Source of the DNA: Paracoccus sp. TOH
Lineage (GTDB): Bacteria > Pseudomonadota > Alphaproteobacteria > Rhodobacterales > Rhodobacteraceae
Length of the DNA stretch: 64,000 nt
Reading direction: 5' to 3'
NCBI RefSeq assembly: GCF_030388245.1
Contig: NZ_CP098361.1
Coordinates: forward strand, 681,001-745,000
Positions 44,727 through 54,145 of this stretch are shown here, one piece after another; within the stretch, counting starts at the first letter, position 1, and each line of letters begins with the position of its first letter. The translations under genes and the position numbers were made by a program. A model generated the notes under the pieces. The model worked only from the letters and a program-made list of their open reading frames with translations, was not told where the DNA came from and did not search any database.

Positions 44727-45072
44727 CAGCGATCGAAGGCTTTGGCCAAAAAATCGCGCTCGACGACGAGCTGGCCGATCTTGGCGTGCAGCTTCGTGAC
44801 CTCGGCCTCCCGGCCGACCTGTGCGTCGGAAGCCTTGTCGTCGAACGCCTTGGCCAGGTTCTCGATGGCCTGCCGCTTCCACTGCGTGATCTGGTTGGGA
44901 TGAAGCTGGTGTTTCGTGGCTAACTCCGAAATCGTCCGCTCGCCGCGGATCGCCTCAAGCGCGACCTTGGCCTTGAACTCGGCCGTAAACCGTCTGCGTG
45001 TCTTCATGCTGGATCGTCCTTTTCATCGGTCGATCCACCTTATGCCCCTGTCTCAGAAACCGGCACCACCTC
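44727..45072 (-). mobile_element. IS3-family element, partial second copy
   Basis: This segment matches the orfA-side end of the element at 38703-39963, including its right inverted repeat, and stops at the IS66 boundary. The orfA frame (45007 down to 44723) is complete except that its last codon runs into IS66 (KAFDRW then stop). The orfB part is absent on the other side of the IS66 copy, so that segment was lost. Confidence 0.85.
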
Positions 45073-45278
45073 AGACGCAACTATTAACTCTTCCACTAGA
45101 TAGCTACGTCTATTTGCACACACACCTTTTCGACTTCATGACGGCCTACAGCTTCGCTAGCAACATAAAGACCTTCAGCAGCCCTCACGCGCTAAAAATA
45201 CATCTGCAAAGCTGGACTGCAGATCCAGACAGATTCACCGCTAATGCAATCCATCAGATGCCGGGGATGAGTGCCTAG
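45073..45278 (+). pseudogene. IS481-family transposase, C-terminal remnant
   Basis: The plus-strand frame reads HLFDFMTAYSFASNIKTFSS, then IHLQSWTADPDRFTANAIHQ and ends MPGMSA at 45278. This is an eroded form of the IS481 transposase C-terminus, whose better-preserved relative lies at 58724-58897 (IHQMPGLNT). Several substitutions show it is old. It converges with, and overlaps by 4 bp, the Hint-domain gene. Confidence 0.65.
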
Positions 45279-46384
45279 CTGACGAGGCTTGTGCCTTTCT
45301 GACGATGACGTGCAACGAGCTTTCGTGCCTGAGTTCCAGACGCTAACATCCGGGCACCCGGCATAGGCATCTCCATGTCGCGCAGGTTGGGAAACAGTGT
45401 GAAGATCTCCTCTCGTGCAGTATGTCCCACAGTTTTCAGGATCTCGGGGCTGGCATAGAGTGACTCGGTTTCTGCACCATTTGATATTACTATCTCATGC
45501 CGGTCAAAAAGAAATTGAAAGTATTCGATTTCAGTCAAATCCGTGGCAATGTCAATACCCTCCACTCGAAGAAGCTGCTTGGCTGGGGCGAGAAATTCCT
45601 CCCTGCCAAACATGTGCAGTACTAAACGAGAGCGAATAAGGATTCGGTGCTGCGGCGAGACCAAAAGATCGCTGGCAGGAATATTTTTTCCCAACGCGCA
45701 CGCGCGAAATCGGATAGGGCGCAAATTTGGCTCACTTCTCAGATCAGAAGTGCAAAGCTTGCGCGAGCCGATCCAGCGCACATGCTGCAGCCCGTGATCG
45801 CGAGTCAGGACTAGATTGCCTGCGACCAAATCCTCAATCGCGACCAGCCCCCTCTCTGTCTCCAGCATCGTTCCAGCTGCAACGCCCGGCATGATCTGGT
45901 AGGGTATCTGAGCAGCGGCACAGCGGCCGTCCCATTGAGCGCAGCCCTCACTGGATTCGACATGCAGATCGATGCTGGAGGGGGGGATTCTTCCAATAAT
46001 GCCGAAGCCCATTCCTCTATTGCCGATTTTGATGGGGATAAGCCAACTCACACAGCGGGCACCGTCTTTGTCGGTGTAAGAAACCATCAACTTATATCCA
46101 ACCATAACATCCGTACCGGCCGGATATTTTTCGCCGTTTAACATTGTATCTTCGGCTAGGATTGTAAATGTTCCATTATTCCGCTCAGAGCTAATATCAT
46201 AATATTCGAGTGCAGCATCGCAACTAGAAAGCGTCAGATTTACGGGCTGATATCCCGAAGGTAAGGATAGGTTTTTCCCGACTGCATCTTCGCCGCTGCA
46301 GCTATCGAACACAAAACTCGCCCAAGAAGCGGCGGGAGAAATACTTCCTAGATCGACATAGGGGATGGTATTTACGGATGGCAT
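45275..46384 (-). CDS. Hint-domain protein
   Basis: This is a 369-residue protein. The C-terminal 190 residues form a Hint (hedgehog/intein-like) domain, with AAGTMLETERGLVAIEDLVA, then VLTRDHGLQHVRWIGSRKL and DLLVSPQHRILIRS. This version, with HRWIGSR-type and SPxHR motifs, is widespread in Rhodobacterales. The first residue of a self-splicing or self-cleaving Hint domain is normally Cys or Ser, but here the domain opens with Ala-Gly-Thr, so autoprocessing may be lost. The N-terminal 180 residues are of unknown fold and contain several Cys. The A+T-richer codon use contrasts with the surrounding IS elements. Confidence 0.82.
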   Translation of the reverse strand: MPSVNTIPYVDLGSISPAASWASFVFDSCSGEDAVGKNLSLPSGYQPVNLTLSSCDAALEYYDISSERNNGTFTILAEDTMLNGEKYPAGTDVMVGYKLMVSYTDKDGARCVSWLIPIKIGNRGMGFGIIGRIPPSSIDLHVESSEGCAQWDGRCAAAQIPYQIMPGVAAGTMLETERGLVAIEDLVAGNLVLTRDHGLQHVRWIGSRKLCTSDLRSEPNLRPIRFRACALGKNIPASDLLVSPQHRILIRSRLVLHMFGREEFLAPAKQLLRVEGIDIATDLTEIEYFQFLFDRHEIVISNGAETESLYASPEILKTVGHTAREEIFTLFPNLRDMEMPMPGARMLASGTQARKLVARHRQKGTSLVS

Positions 46385-46649
46385 GCGCGTAACCTCGTTG
46401 ATGCGCTATATTGTTTTTCTCGATCAAGCATAGAGTTATCTTCATAGGCGAAAATGATAATCCATGCTCTGTTATGCAGAAATCATCAAGTCGTCATTAT
46501 ATTTTGGCTTCTTCCTGCGCAGGCACGTTCGACTGCGTAGGTGTCTTGACCGCTCAGTCAGTCGCCGTCAATAGCTGTAATGCTGTAACCGCCTGCGACG
46601 GCATCAACGTGCAAAGGTGGATGACACAATCCCTTTTTGGGAGGTGGTT

Positions 46650-46766
46650 ATGGAGGTTATAGCGGTTGGGCTCGATCTGACGAAGGATGCGTTTCAGGTT
46701 CATGGATCTGATGGCTCTGATCGCGAGAAGCTGAGGCGGGATCAGATGCTGATTTTTTTCAGGTAG
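46650..46766 (+). pseudogene. IS110-family transposase, N-terminal remnant
   Basis: The 38-codon frame starts MEVIAVGLDLTKDAFQVHG, the DEDD-type transposase start of IS110/IS1111 elements, and breaks at a TAG (46764-46766) where FFRxLPPC would be expected. The rest, about 300 residues, is missing. The gap 46767-47029 shows nothing further I can assign. Confidence 0.7.
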
Positions 46767-47029
46767 TTGCCTTGCTGAGCTATACTACGGGAGCTTGCGA
46801 CGGCTTGCGCTTCCGGGACCGTGAGATCGGCAAGCGGGGTCGCGATGTGCGGCTGATCCTACCCATACCGCCGCTCAGGGCACCACCGCTTCCTCCTCGC
46901 CATTGTCGCCCTCTCCGCGGCCTTTTTTCGACGAGGTGCCCGATCGTCGCACCGGACTTTGCGAGGGGATGGCGACATCTGGTAGCATCGGCTAGCGATC
47001 CAGTGCTTTTCGGCTTTCCCCTGCCGAGG

Positions 47030-47897
47030 TCAGCCGAAGGGTGCGTGACGGGGATGCCAAGAGCATGGAATCGGTTCATGATGGCGATGCGGACTTGGAG
47101 TTCAGCGGTCTGGCATGGACTGCCCCCACCGAGTGGTCCGGGTTGATTGTTAGTGCATCGTCGGCCGCTGGTCTATTGGGATGACGGCTTCCGGTGCGGG
47201 TGGGCGGTATCCCAGGGAGCTGTGCGGCCTGACAGTGTTGTAGTGGCGGCGCCATCGCTCGATGAGGATCTGGGCCTCCCTGAGCGAATAGAAGACTTCT
47301 GCATCCAGGAGTTCGTCGCGGAATCGAGCGTTGAAGCTCTCGCAATACCCGTTCTCCCAGGGTGAACCCGGCTCGATGAACGCGGTCTTGGCACCAACTG
47401 CGCCGATCCAGCCCTGCACCTTCTTGGCAATGAATTCCGCGCCATTGTCGGACCTTATGAACGCAGGCGGGCCACGCAAGATGCGCGGCTTCTGTTGTGA
47501 TACCCGCTTCAGCGCCGCCAGGTGCTTCTGCCGAGGAGGTCGATGGCGCGCAGATCCTCGTTCCTGTCCGCCGCGCCGGGTGTGTCATTTTTCCACGGCG
47601 TGACATTGCGCCGGGGCGGCGCGACCGCATCCGCGCCGCGGTTCGCGATGGCGTCGCGGTAGCCCCGCGCGTCGTAGGCCCCGTCCGTGGTGACCGACGC
47701 GAGCGGCTCGCCTTCAGGGATCTGGGCGAGCCGATCAGGCAACGCGGGCGAATCGCCCACGCCACTGCCGGTGATCTCGACTGCACAGACCTCCAGAGTC
47801 GCCTCATCCAAGGCCAAGTGGACCTTCACCAAACCCGCCTCCGCGCTCCACCGCGCTTGCGGGCATGCCAATCGCAATCGTCGCTCACTCGCTGCGA
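47030..47897 (-). pseudogene. IS5-family transposase remnant, split by an IS3-family fragment
   Basis: The right part (47897-47484) reads KVHLALDEATLEVCAVEITG, then VTTDGAYDARGYRDAIANRG and LGRSTWRR, after which a TGA replaces the expected Trp. The left part (47115-47030) resumes with TAELQVRIAIMNRFHALGIP, the usual C-terminus. Between them (47116-47483) sits the end of an IS3-family element. The 5' end is frameshifted and cut near the start of the glycosyltransferase gene. About 30 codons of the middle are missing. Confidence 0.75.
47116..47483 (-). pseudogene. IS3-family element, partial copy (orfB C-terminal part)
   Basis: The fragment starts at the IS end TGGACTGCCCCCACC and includes codons for RGPPAFIRSDNGAEFIAKKV through YNTVRPHSSLGYRPP, that is the rve core with its second Asp and the Glu. 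It matches 58898-59265 almost base for base and then diverges abruptly after CACGCAAGATG. No other end is present. Confidence 0.88.
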
Positions 47898-47934
47898 GGG
47901 TGATTCTGTCTGGCCATTGACTCCCGGAAGAGGT

Positions 47935-49977
47935 ATGTCGTCGTTAGGTTTGCATCTATTTGAGCTGCTTATGTTGTCACAGAAAAGCGTGGATCTCGAA
48001 GGCCTTCCCTTTCCTAAAGCGCGGGAACATTGGCTGACAGCCTCCAAACAGATGGATAAGAAGAGCGCCATTGATTTGGCATGCAAACTGATTCCACTTT
48101 ACCCTGAGCGGCCCTTCTTTCCCGCACATGCACTGGACCTTGCCAAGGCAACAGGGGATGAGTTGCGGGTAGCACGCCTTGTCTTGGAGGTGGCAGAGGG
48201 GGAGGTCAGTGTAGCTCTGCAACCCGTCTTCACTGCGACCGACATGCTGTTAGCCTCGTCTCAGGCTTCCCCTGCGGAATGCGCCAAAGCCATTTATCTG
48301 CGGGATCGCTTGATGGAGGTCTCACCGCAACGGCATTTCTTTCGCGCGCAATTGGCGCGACGTGAGAACAAGGTCGATACCGCACTGAACGAGGTCTCAA
48401 CTCATCTAGATTTGTTTCCGTCCGATGCACCAGCCCTCATATTGCGGGCGACTTTGGCAATGCAGACGGGGCGCTGGGGACGCTACTGCAACGAGATCTC
48501 GGCACTAGCCTCGATTCAGAGCAATCCGCGCAGCACCGAGTTGCTGAACCTGTTTCAGACGTTTCAAGCCGCGCAGGGATTGTCTTCCACTACGCCCTCC
48601 GACCTTGTCCTGAATCAGGAACGGCTGGAAACACCAGGTGCAGTATACGAATATGCAATGGACCGAGCTCCCGAACCTGACACGGCCGTGCGACAGGGGG
48701 TCGTATTGCTGACAGGCTCCTTGGCAGGAGGCGGTGCCGAGCGCATTGTCGCCACTATGTGCCGGCAGTTCAAGGAAATGGAGCCGGCTGAAAATCTGCA
48801 GTTATGGCTGTTTTCCAAGACGAACGGGCCAGCCGGAAATGCGCTCTTCTATTTGCCCCTGACCGGTTTGCGTGAAGAAGAGTTGCATATTATCGAGCCT
48901 GTACGGCAATCCAGCGAACCCTTTTGCTGGCTACCGCCATTTTATGCGCAGCGGGCACAGGCTATCTACGACGATCTGATGCGGTTACGGCCTCGCGTAC
49001 TTTATATCACCTTGGACGAAGCGATTATTGCTGGCGGTATTGCTGCAGTCATGGCGGGAGTGCCTAGGATCGTCTTGCACTGTCATAATATGAGCCCCCC
49101 TAACTTGCACGGCGATACGCGCCTTTCTTTCGGGTGGGACCGTGCGTTCCGTATGCTATTGGCCCGCCCCAATGTTCAGTATGTCAACGTAGCTCAGGTT
49201 GCTGTGGATGATTACCTCGACTGGTGTGCCACACCACCCAACGCCTGCCGGGCGGCAGTGATTCACAATGGAGTGGATTTCTCGCCAATCGATGAAGGAT
49301 TGAGGGACGATCAACCCTCCCGTATCCGATGCGAACTTGGGATTCCCCCAAACAGCCCGGTCATAGGCGCAGCGATACGGTTCACCGATGTCAAGCAACC
49401 GTTGGTCTGGCTGGAGGCTGCCCGCCTGATCCGTAACGCGCGACAGGATGCGCATTTTATTATGTATGGCGACGGCGTTCTGTTGGAATCTTGTAAAATT
49501 CGCGCCGCCCACCTTGGTCTGGAAGACTGTGTTCACTTTCCCGGACGTGTATCCGATCTCGCACAGCGGTTAGCGGTGTTCGATATCATGATGCTGTCTT
49601 CCCGGTCGGAAGGCTTTCCGAACGTACTGATAGAAGCGCAAGCCGCCGGTGTTGTCCCGGTTTCCTTCGATGTGGGCGGCTGTCGTGAAACGATGGAACC
49701 AGGACGCTCGGGACTGGTGGTACCCGAATGTACGGCAAAGGCGTTGGCTGCAGAGGTAATTACCTTGCTTAACAAGCCGCAGCGATTGAAGCGGATGAGT
49801 CGGCGCGCCATGAAGTTCGTCCGAAAAACCTTTTCTATTGACCAGATGATGGAGCAGTTGCATGATTTGGTCTATGGAACGCGGCTCTCGGATTTCGGAG
49901 AACGTGCTCCGTCCGCAAAACTCGCGCGTAAGGGCAAGCGCCCAGCTAAATCTCACGCAAACGCAAGTCTGAAGTAA
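47935..49977 (+). CDS. Family 4-type glycosyltransferase with N-terminal TPR-like region
   Basis: This is a 680-residue protein from the ATG at 47935 (MSSLGLHLFEL). The open frame continues upstream into IS sequence, which I exclude. Residues 1-240 are helical and TPR-like. The C-terminal 430 residues are a GT-B glycosyltransferase, with GSLAGGGAERI at the start, VIHNGVDFSP in the middle and the donor-binding EX7E motif in SRSEGFPNVLIEAQA near the end. GT4 enzymes use nucleotide sugars to extend polysaccharides. It is paralogous to the protein at 56260-58155, with which it shares FYLPLTGL/FYLPTTGL, CHN and IDWxG-like segments. It heads a group with an epimerase, 11-26 bp downstream. Confidence 0.87.
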   Translation: MSSLGLHLFELLMLSQKSVDLEGLPFPKAREHWLTASKQMDKKSAIDLACKLIPLYPERPFFPAHALDLAKATGDELRVARLVLEVAEGEVSVALQPVFTATDMLLASSQASPAECAKAIYLRDRLMEVSPQRHFFRAQLARRENKVDTALNEVSTHLDLFPSDAPALILRATLAMQTGRWGRYCNEISALASIQSNPRSTELLNLFQTFQAAQGLSSTTPSDLVLNQERLETPGAVYEYAMDRAPEPDTAVRQGVVLLTGSLAGGGAERIVATMCRQFKEMEPAENLQLWLFSKTNGPAGNALFYLPLTGLREEELHIIEPVRQSSEPFCWLPPFYAQRAQAIYDDLMRLRPRVLYITLDEAIIAGGIAAVMAGVPRIVLHCHNMSPPNLHGDTRLSFGWDRAFRMLLARPNVQYVNVAQVAVDDYLDWCATPPNACRAAVIHNGVDFSPIDEGLRDDQPSRIRCELGIPPNSPVIGAAIRFTDVKQPLVWLEAARLIRNARQDAHFIMYGDGVLLESCKIRAAHLGLEDCVHFPGRVSDLAQRLAVFDIMMLSSRSEGFPNVLIEAQAAGVVPVSFDVGGCRETMEPGRSGLVVPECTAKALAAEVITLLNKPQRLKRMSRRAMKFVRKTFSIDQMMEQLHDLVYGTRLSDFGERAPSAKLARKGKRPAKSHANASLK

Positions 49978-50003
49978 ACCAAAACACGATGATTGGATGC
50001 AGT

Positions 50004-50954
50004 ATGACACATAGAACGCTTGTCACCGGAGGCGCAGGCTTCATTGGCAGTCATCTCGTAGATCGCCTTGTGGCAACCGGTGAGCAGGTTATCGTGCTGG
50101 ACAACCTCTCTAGTGGAAAAAGCAAGAATCTGCCGCCTCAAGCAGATCTGGTTGAGGGCGACGTCATCGACGACGTGTTAGTGAAAGACTTGATGCAAAG
50201 TGTTGACAGTGTCTTTCACCTGGCAGCGCTGGTTTCGGTTCAGGAATGTATCAAGGACTGGAACCTAGGCCATCGAGTTAATCTCGGTGCGACGGTGCGG
50301 CTGCTTGATGCCGCTGCCAAGGTTCGCCCCAGCGGTGTTCCGGTGGTTTATGCCTCATCGGCCGCAGTCTATGGCGACAACTCCGGAGCTGGTTGCAGTG
50401 AATCCAGTCTGCCAGCTCCGATTTCTCCCTACGGGGCTGACAAGCTTAGCTGTGAGCATCAAGCTCGCGCAATGGCAGCTATCCATGGCTTACCCTCCGT
50501 CGGCCTGCGTTTCTTTAACGTCTACGGGCCTCGCCAAGATCCACAATCTCCCTATGCTGGCGTGATCTCACGCTTCTGTGCAAACCGTCTGGCGAACAGC
50601 CCCCATACCGTATTTGGCGATGGTCAGCAAAGCCGCGACTTTATCTACGTCTCTGATATTGTTGATGGCTTGATCCGTGCACGCGCCTATGCCAAGAATA
50701 GAGCAAACGCTTCTGTTTTCAACTTATGCACGGGGGTTGAGACAACGCTAGTCGGTCTCGCATCTCACATCGACGGCGTTACGGGCCGCAGTGCAACCCC
50801 AATTATTCATGCTGCTGCTCGCTCGGGGGACATTCGCATGTCGCTGGGTGATCCATCGCTGGCTTTGCGCGACTTAGGCTTCGTGGCACAGACGAATATC
50901 CGTTCTGGTCTCAGCCATCTATGGAGCGCATTAACCAAGGATCAATATCTCTGA
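50004..50954 (+). CDS. NAD-dependent nucleotide-sugar epimerase/dehydratase
   Basis: This is a 316-residue extended short-chain dehydrogenase. TLVTGGAGFIGSHLVD binds NAD, and the catalytic motif is YASSAAVYG followed by SPYGADKLSCEH (Tyr-xxx-Lys). RFFNVYGPRQ is typical of UDP-glucose 4-epimerase or WbpP-like enzymes. The start at ATG 50004 is preferred over 49989 because a GGAT site precedes it and the Rossmann motif is then near residue 6. It probably supplies an epimerised UDP-sugar to the neighbouring glycosyltransferases. The exact substrate cannot be told. Confidence 0.88.
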   Translation: MTHRTLVTGGAGFIGSHLVDRLVATGEQVIVLDNLSSGKSKNLPPQADLVEGDVIDDVLVKDLMQSVDSVFHLAALVSVQECIKDWNLGHRVNLGATVRLLDAAAKVRPSGVPVVYASSAAVYGDNSGAGCSESSLPAPISPYGADKLSCEHQARAMAAIHGLPSVGLRFFNVYGPRQDPQSPYAGVISRFCANRLANSPHTVFGDGQQSRDFIYVSDIVDGLIRARAYAKNRANASVFNLCTGVETTLVGLASHIDGVTGRSATPIIHAAARSGDIRMSLGDPSLALRDLGFVAQTNIRSGLSHLWSALTKDQYL

Positions 50955-50960
50955 TGTTAA

Positions 50961-50984
50961 AAGGGGCCATCTGGCCCCTTTTTT
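50961..50984. terminator. Bidirectional terminator between convergent genes
   Basis: AAGGGGCC (50961-50968) and GGCCCCTT (50973-50980) pair around ATCT, with A and T runs on the two sides. It serves both the epimerase gene and the sulfotransferase gene, whose stop codon lies at 50983-50985. Confidence 0.85.
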
Positions 50985-51801
50985 AAATGCTGTTACTATC
51001 CACGCCTAAACGCTTTAATAGATCCTCTCGGAAACGATCTTCCCAACGCGCGTTCAGATCGGTGGACTGCCGCTCGATCCAAGGCTCATGCTGTGCCGCT
51101 TCAGGATAATCATTTAGATCACAGCCGAAGAAAGCCGCAATTTCGGCCAGGACGGGCTTTTGGTTCTTAACGAACTCCTCGTAAACTACATTATATACAG
51201 GAAGCCCGAGTAGACCTATAAATCGCTCGATCATACGGTTTTCCTGATTGGCGGAGTTCAATATACGAAGAATTTCGTCGAATGAATAATCGTCATCCGA
51301 GACCTCGGCCCGCGCTGCCATTACGTGCGTCCATTGGCCTGTTTTACGGGCGACAGCACCAGATATAGCCTGGCGGACCAGATTTTCACGACGCAAGTAA
51401 ACAAATCGCCATTGATCCAGATTCTTGGGAAACTCCCCCATCATAAAGAGGAAAACGAGGCCGAGAGGCGGCATCTTGATCGACATGCGACCGTCTTGTG
51501 TCGCGAATTGCTCAAACGGCTGCGCTAGCTCCGATGTGTACTTTATAGCAGCATCTACTACCACCTTTTTCAACAGGTCGCCGGCATTTAGATATTCCCT
51601 GAACCGAAACCCATAGGCCTCCATAGCAATCGAGAGCAAAGAGCTTCCAGACCGCGCGGTGCACAGGATGGCTGACTTCATCAACCCGTCTTGAAAGCCA
51701 TGTCCCGGTTGGTCAAATGCCAATGATGCCGGCATGTTACGTACGACGGCAGGCTCAGGAAGGCCGACGATCTCCCTGGCTTCCTTAAGAAAATCACTCA
51801 T
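50983..51801 (-). CDS. Stf0-like sulfotransferase
   Basis: This is a 272-residue protein from the ATG at 51801, which follows AAGGTGTACAC. A longer start at 51822 is possible. The 5'-phosphosulfate loop is SAILCTARSGSSLLSIAME, and the 3'-phosphate region is WRFVYLRRENLVRQAISGAV, both typical of Stf0/PAPS-dependent sulfotransferases. It would transfer sulfate from PAPS to a carbohydrate. Within a polysaccharide gene group this suggests sulfated surface glycans. It lies on the strand opposite to its neighbours. Confidence 0.85.
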   Translation of the reverse strand: MSDFLKEAREIVGLPEPAVVRNMPASLAFDQPGHGFQDGLMKSAILCTARSGSSLLSIAMEAYGFRFREYLNAGDLLKKVVVDAAIKYTSELAQPFEQFATQDGRMSIKMPPLGLVFLFMMGEFPKNLDQWRFVYLRRENLVRQAISGAVARKTGQWTHVMAARAEVSDDDYSFDEILRILNSANQENRMIERFIGLLGLPVYNVVYEEFVKNQKPVLAEIAAFFGCDLNDYPEAAQHEPWIERQSTDLNARWEDRFREDLLKRLGVDSNSI

Positions 51802-51877
51802 GTGTACACCTTGCCTTGTCAATTCCGACTAGGTATGGCTTACGTTAGGCCTTGAACAACTTCAAGGTGATTTCCTC

Positions 51878-52735
51878 ATGAATGCTGATGCGGAACGGAA
51901 GGTGCTTTTCGACGGTGCCGATTTGGTCATCGTGAGCGTAGACGGCGGGCGCGGACGCGGCGTCGTGACATTTGGTCCATGGTTAGCCAATCCATTGGGG
52001 TCTGCACCGGCGGAACAGGCCCGAGGATTCGTTGAGCGCGCTTTTGAACGGCAAGCTCAGGCCGATGAGTTGCATATAATACCTCGCCGTAATCACTGGT
52101 ATAACTGCGCCGAACGCAATACAGCCGTTGATTTCGTGGCGAGCTTTGCAGCGTCTCGGCGGGTTGTCACCTGTGGTTCTAGTATGGGAGGGTATGGGTC
52201 CGCTTTGTTTTCGGCGCTGCTGGGGTTGCCTTGCATAAGCGTTTCACCACAGTTTAGCCTCGCTCCGGAATATGCACCTTTCGAGACGCGTTGGCGGGAT
52301 GAGTTCAAGCAGATTGAGAGCTTTGACAGCGAAACAATGTTTCACAACAGCAAAGCGACTGGCTATATTTTTTATGACCCTTTCACTGAACTTGATGCTC
52401 GACAGGCTCAGCTATTTCGGGGGCGATCCGATTTACAATTCGTACCTTGCCCCTTTTCCGGCCATGCCACCGTCGCTATGATGAACAAGTCTTACGGTCT
52501 CGCTCGCATAGCATCTGAGGTGCTGAGTGGAACTTTTGAAATTAGAAATCTTTTAGACGCGCGCCGCAATCGTCGCCGTGGGGATGATCTCTATTTAACC
52601 CTGCTTTATATTCAAGCTGGTTCAAGAGGGCACAGGGCGTTGTCCGAAAGTTTACGCATTGAGCTTGAGGATAAAAAGGGAGAGCTCGGACTGAACCCAC
52701 ATTTCCCAAGTAAGGCGCTGATTTCGCTGTCCTGA
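51878..52735 (+). CDS. Alpha/beta-hydrolase-like protein of the polysaccharide group
   Basis: This is a 285-residue protein. CGSSMGGYGSALFSALL holds the nucleophile elbow GxSxGG of alpha/beta hydrolases. A C-terminal GHATVAMMN could give the catalytic His, and an Asp is plausible in FYDPFTELDARQ. No signal peptide is seen. It could remove an acyl group from a glycan or act as a thioesterase-like enzyme. It is divergent from the sulfotransferase, with a 55-76 bp spacer. Confidence 0.65.
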   Translation: MNADAERKVLFDGADLVIVSVDGGRGRGVVTFGPWLANPLGSAPAEQARGFVERAFERQAQADELHIIPRRNHWYNCAERNTAVDFVASFAASRRVVTCGSSMGGYGSALFSALLGLPCISVSPQFSLAPEYAPFETRWRDEFKQIESFDSETMFHNSKATGYIFYDPFTELDARQAQLFRGRSDLQFVPCPFSGHATVAMMNKSYGLARIASEVLSGTFEIRNLLDARRNRRRGDDLYLTLLYIQAGSRGHRALSESLRIELEDKKGELGLNPHFPSKALISLS

Positions 52736-52789
52736 CCATTATATTTCCTATATAAAACATGGTGTTGAAGGCTGCGAGGGGCGCGTTTC

Positions 52790-54145
52790 ATGGATCACCC
52801 AGAGGGTGCGGGCTTGCAACGGGCAGATCGGGTGGATTTCGACCCTCGCGTGCGGCTGGAATTTCGCGGCACGCAGCTCAGTTCCGACGGCGGCCTTCTG
52901 GTGATGCGCGAGCTTGATGACGCGCTCGGGTTGTCCGATTTGGCGTCAGCGGCGCTGCGCGATACTCGCTCTGGCAAGAACACGGTCCATCGGCTCGACG
53001 GCCTGTTCCGGCAATCAGTCTTTGGGCGGCTGGCCGGATACGAGGATGTCAACGACGCCAACCGTCTCGCCTGCGATCCGGTCATGCGCCAAGTTGTCGG
53101 CGGCAGAGCGGTCGATGCACAAGCGGCCTCGGCATCGCAGATGGGACGGTTCGAGACCGAGACGCTGGCTCTGGCCGGGAACCGTGCCGCGCTGGCCGAC
53201 CTGAACGGGCAATGGATCGACCGGTTCCATGACCGTAACGGGCTGAAGTACATCGTTCTGGACATGGACAGCTCGGTCAGCCCGACCCATGGCGACCAGG
53301 AAGGGTCCGCCTGGAATGGCCATTTCGACTGTAGCTGCTATCACCCCAACTTTCTGTTCAACCAGTTCGGGATGCTGGAACGCTGCGCCCTGCGCCATGG
53401 CAACGTCCACAGCGCCGATGGCTGGCGTGATGTTCTCGACCCCGTCATTGCGCGCTACGCGGAGCGCGACCTTGGTGGCAGGTTCTTCCGGGCCGATGCT
53501 GCCTACGCGATCCCGGCGATCTATGAGCGATTGGAAGAAGCGCGGTTCTTCTACGCCATCCGGCTGCCCGCAAACGCGGTCCTCAAGGACAAGATCGCGC
53601 ATCGGCTAACGCGCCCTGTCGGGCGGCCGTCACTGACCAAGGTCAAGCGGTTCTTCGAGGAATTCGAGTATCAGGCGGCGTCCTGGGACAAGGAACGCCG
53701 GGTGATCGCCAAGATCGAATGGCATCCGGGCGAACTGTTCCCGCGTGTCGGCTTCATCGTCACCAACCTGCCGATGGAGCCGGACTGGGTGGTGCGGTTC
53801 TACAACCAGCGCGGCACCGCCGAGCAGCACATCAAAGAGGGCAAATACGCCTTTCGCTGGACGCGGCTGTCGTGCCGGAAGTTCCGCGACAATGAGGTGC
53901 GGCTGCAACTGCACGCCCTGGCGTACAACCTGGCCACCTTCTTGCACTGCATCGAGCTGCCCGAGGCCATGGCCGACTGGTCGTTGACCAGCCTGCAACT
54001 GAAGCTGATCAAGATCGGGGCACGTGTGGTCCGTCACGCCCGCACCATCACCTTCCAGCTGGCCGAGGTCGCTGTCACCGGCACGATGGTACGCGCCATC
54101 CTCGCCGCTATCCGCCGATTGCGAGCGCCACCGCTATGCGCATGA
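52790..54145 (+). CDS. IS1380-family transposase
   Basis: This is a 451-residue intact transposase of the IS1380 family. Signatures are SSDGGLLVMRELDDALGLSD at the N-terminus, the first catalytic Asp in VLDMDSSVSPTHGDQEG, the second in FFRADAAYAIP, and YNQRGTAEQHIKEGKYAFRW with the Glu. The element's exact ends could not be fixed by eye. The left end is probably near CCTATATAAAACATG at 52747. It separates the hydrolase gene from a region of broken genes. Confidence 0.92.
   Translation: MDHPEGAGLQRADRVDFDPRVRLEFRGTQLSSDGGLLVMRELDDALGLSDLASAALRDTRSGKNTVHRLDGLFRQSVFGRLAGYEDVNDANRLACDPVMRQVVGGRAVDAQAASASQMGRFETETLALAGNRAALADLNGQWIDRFHDRNGLKYIVLDMDSSVSPTHGDQEGSAWNGHFDCSCYHPNFLFNQFGMLERCALRHGNVHSADGWRDVLDPVIARYAERDLGGRFFRADAAYAIPAIYERLEEARFFYAIRLPANAVLKDKIAHRLTRPVGRPSLTKVKRFFEEFEYQAASWDKERRVIAKIEWHPGELFPRVGFIVTNLPMEPDWVVRFYNQRGTAEQHIKEGKYAFRWTRLSCRKFRDNEVRLQLHALAYNLATFLHCIELPEAMADWSLTSLQLKLIKIGARVVRHARTITFQLAEVAVTGTMVRAILAAIRRLRAPPLCA

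Noticed and set aside
47497..47934. N-terminal extension of the glycosyltransferase
   Set aside because: This open stretch is antisense IS5 remnant sequence. The protein-like N-terminus begins at the ATG at 47935.
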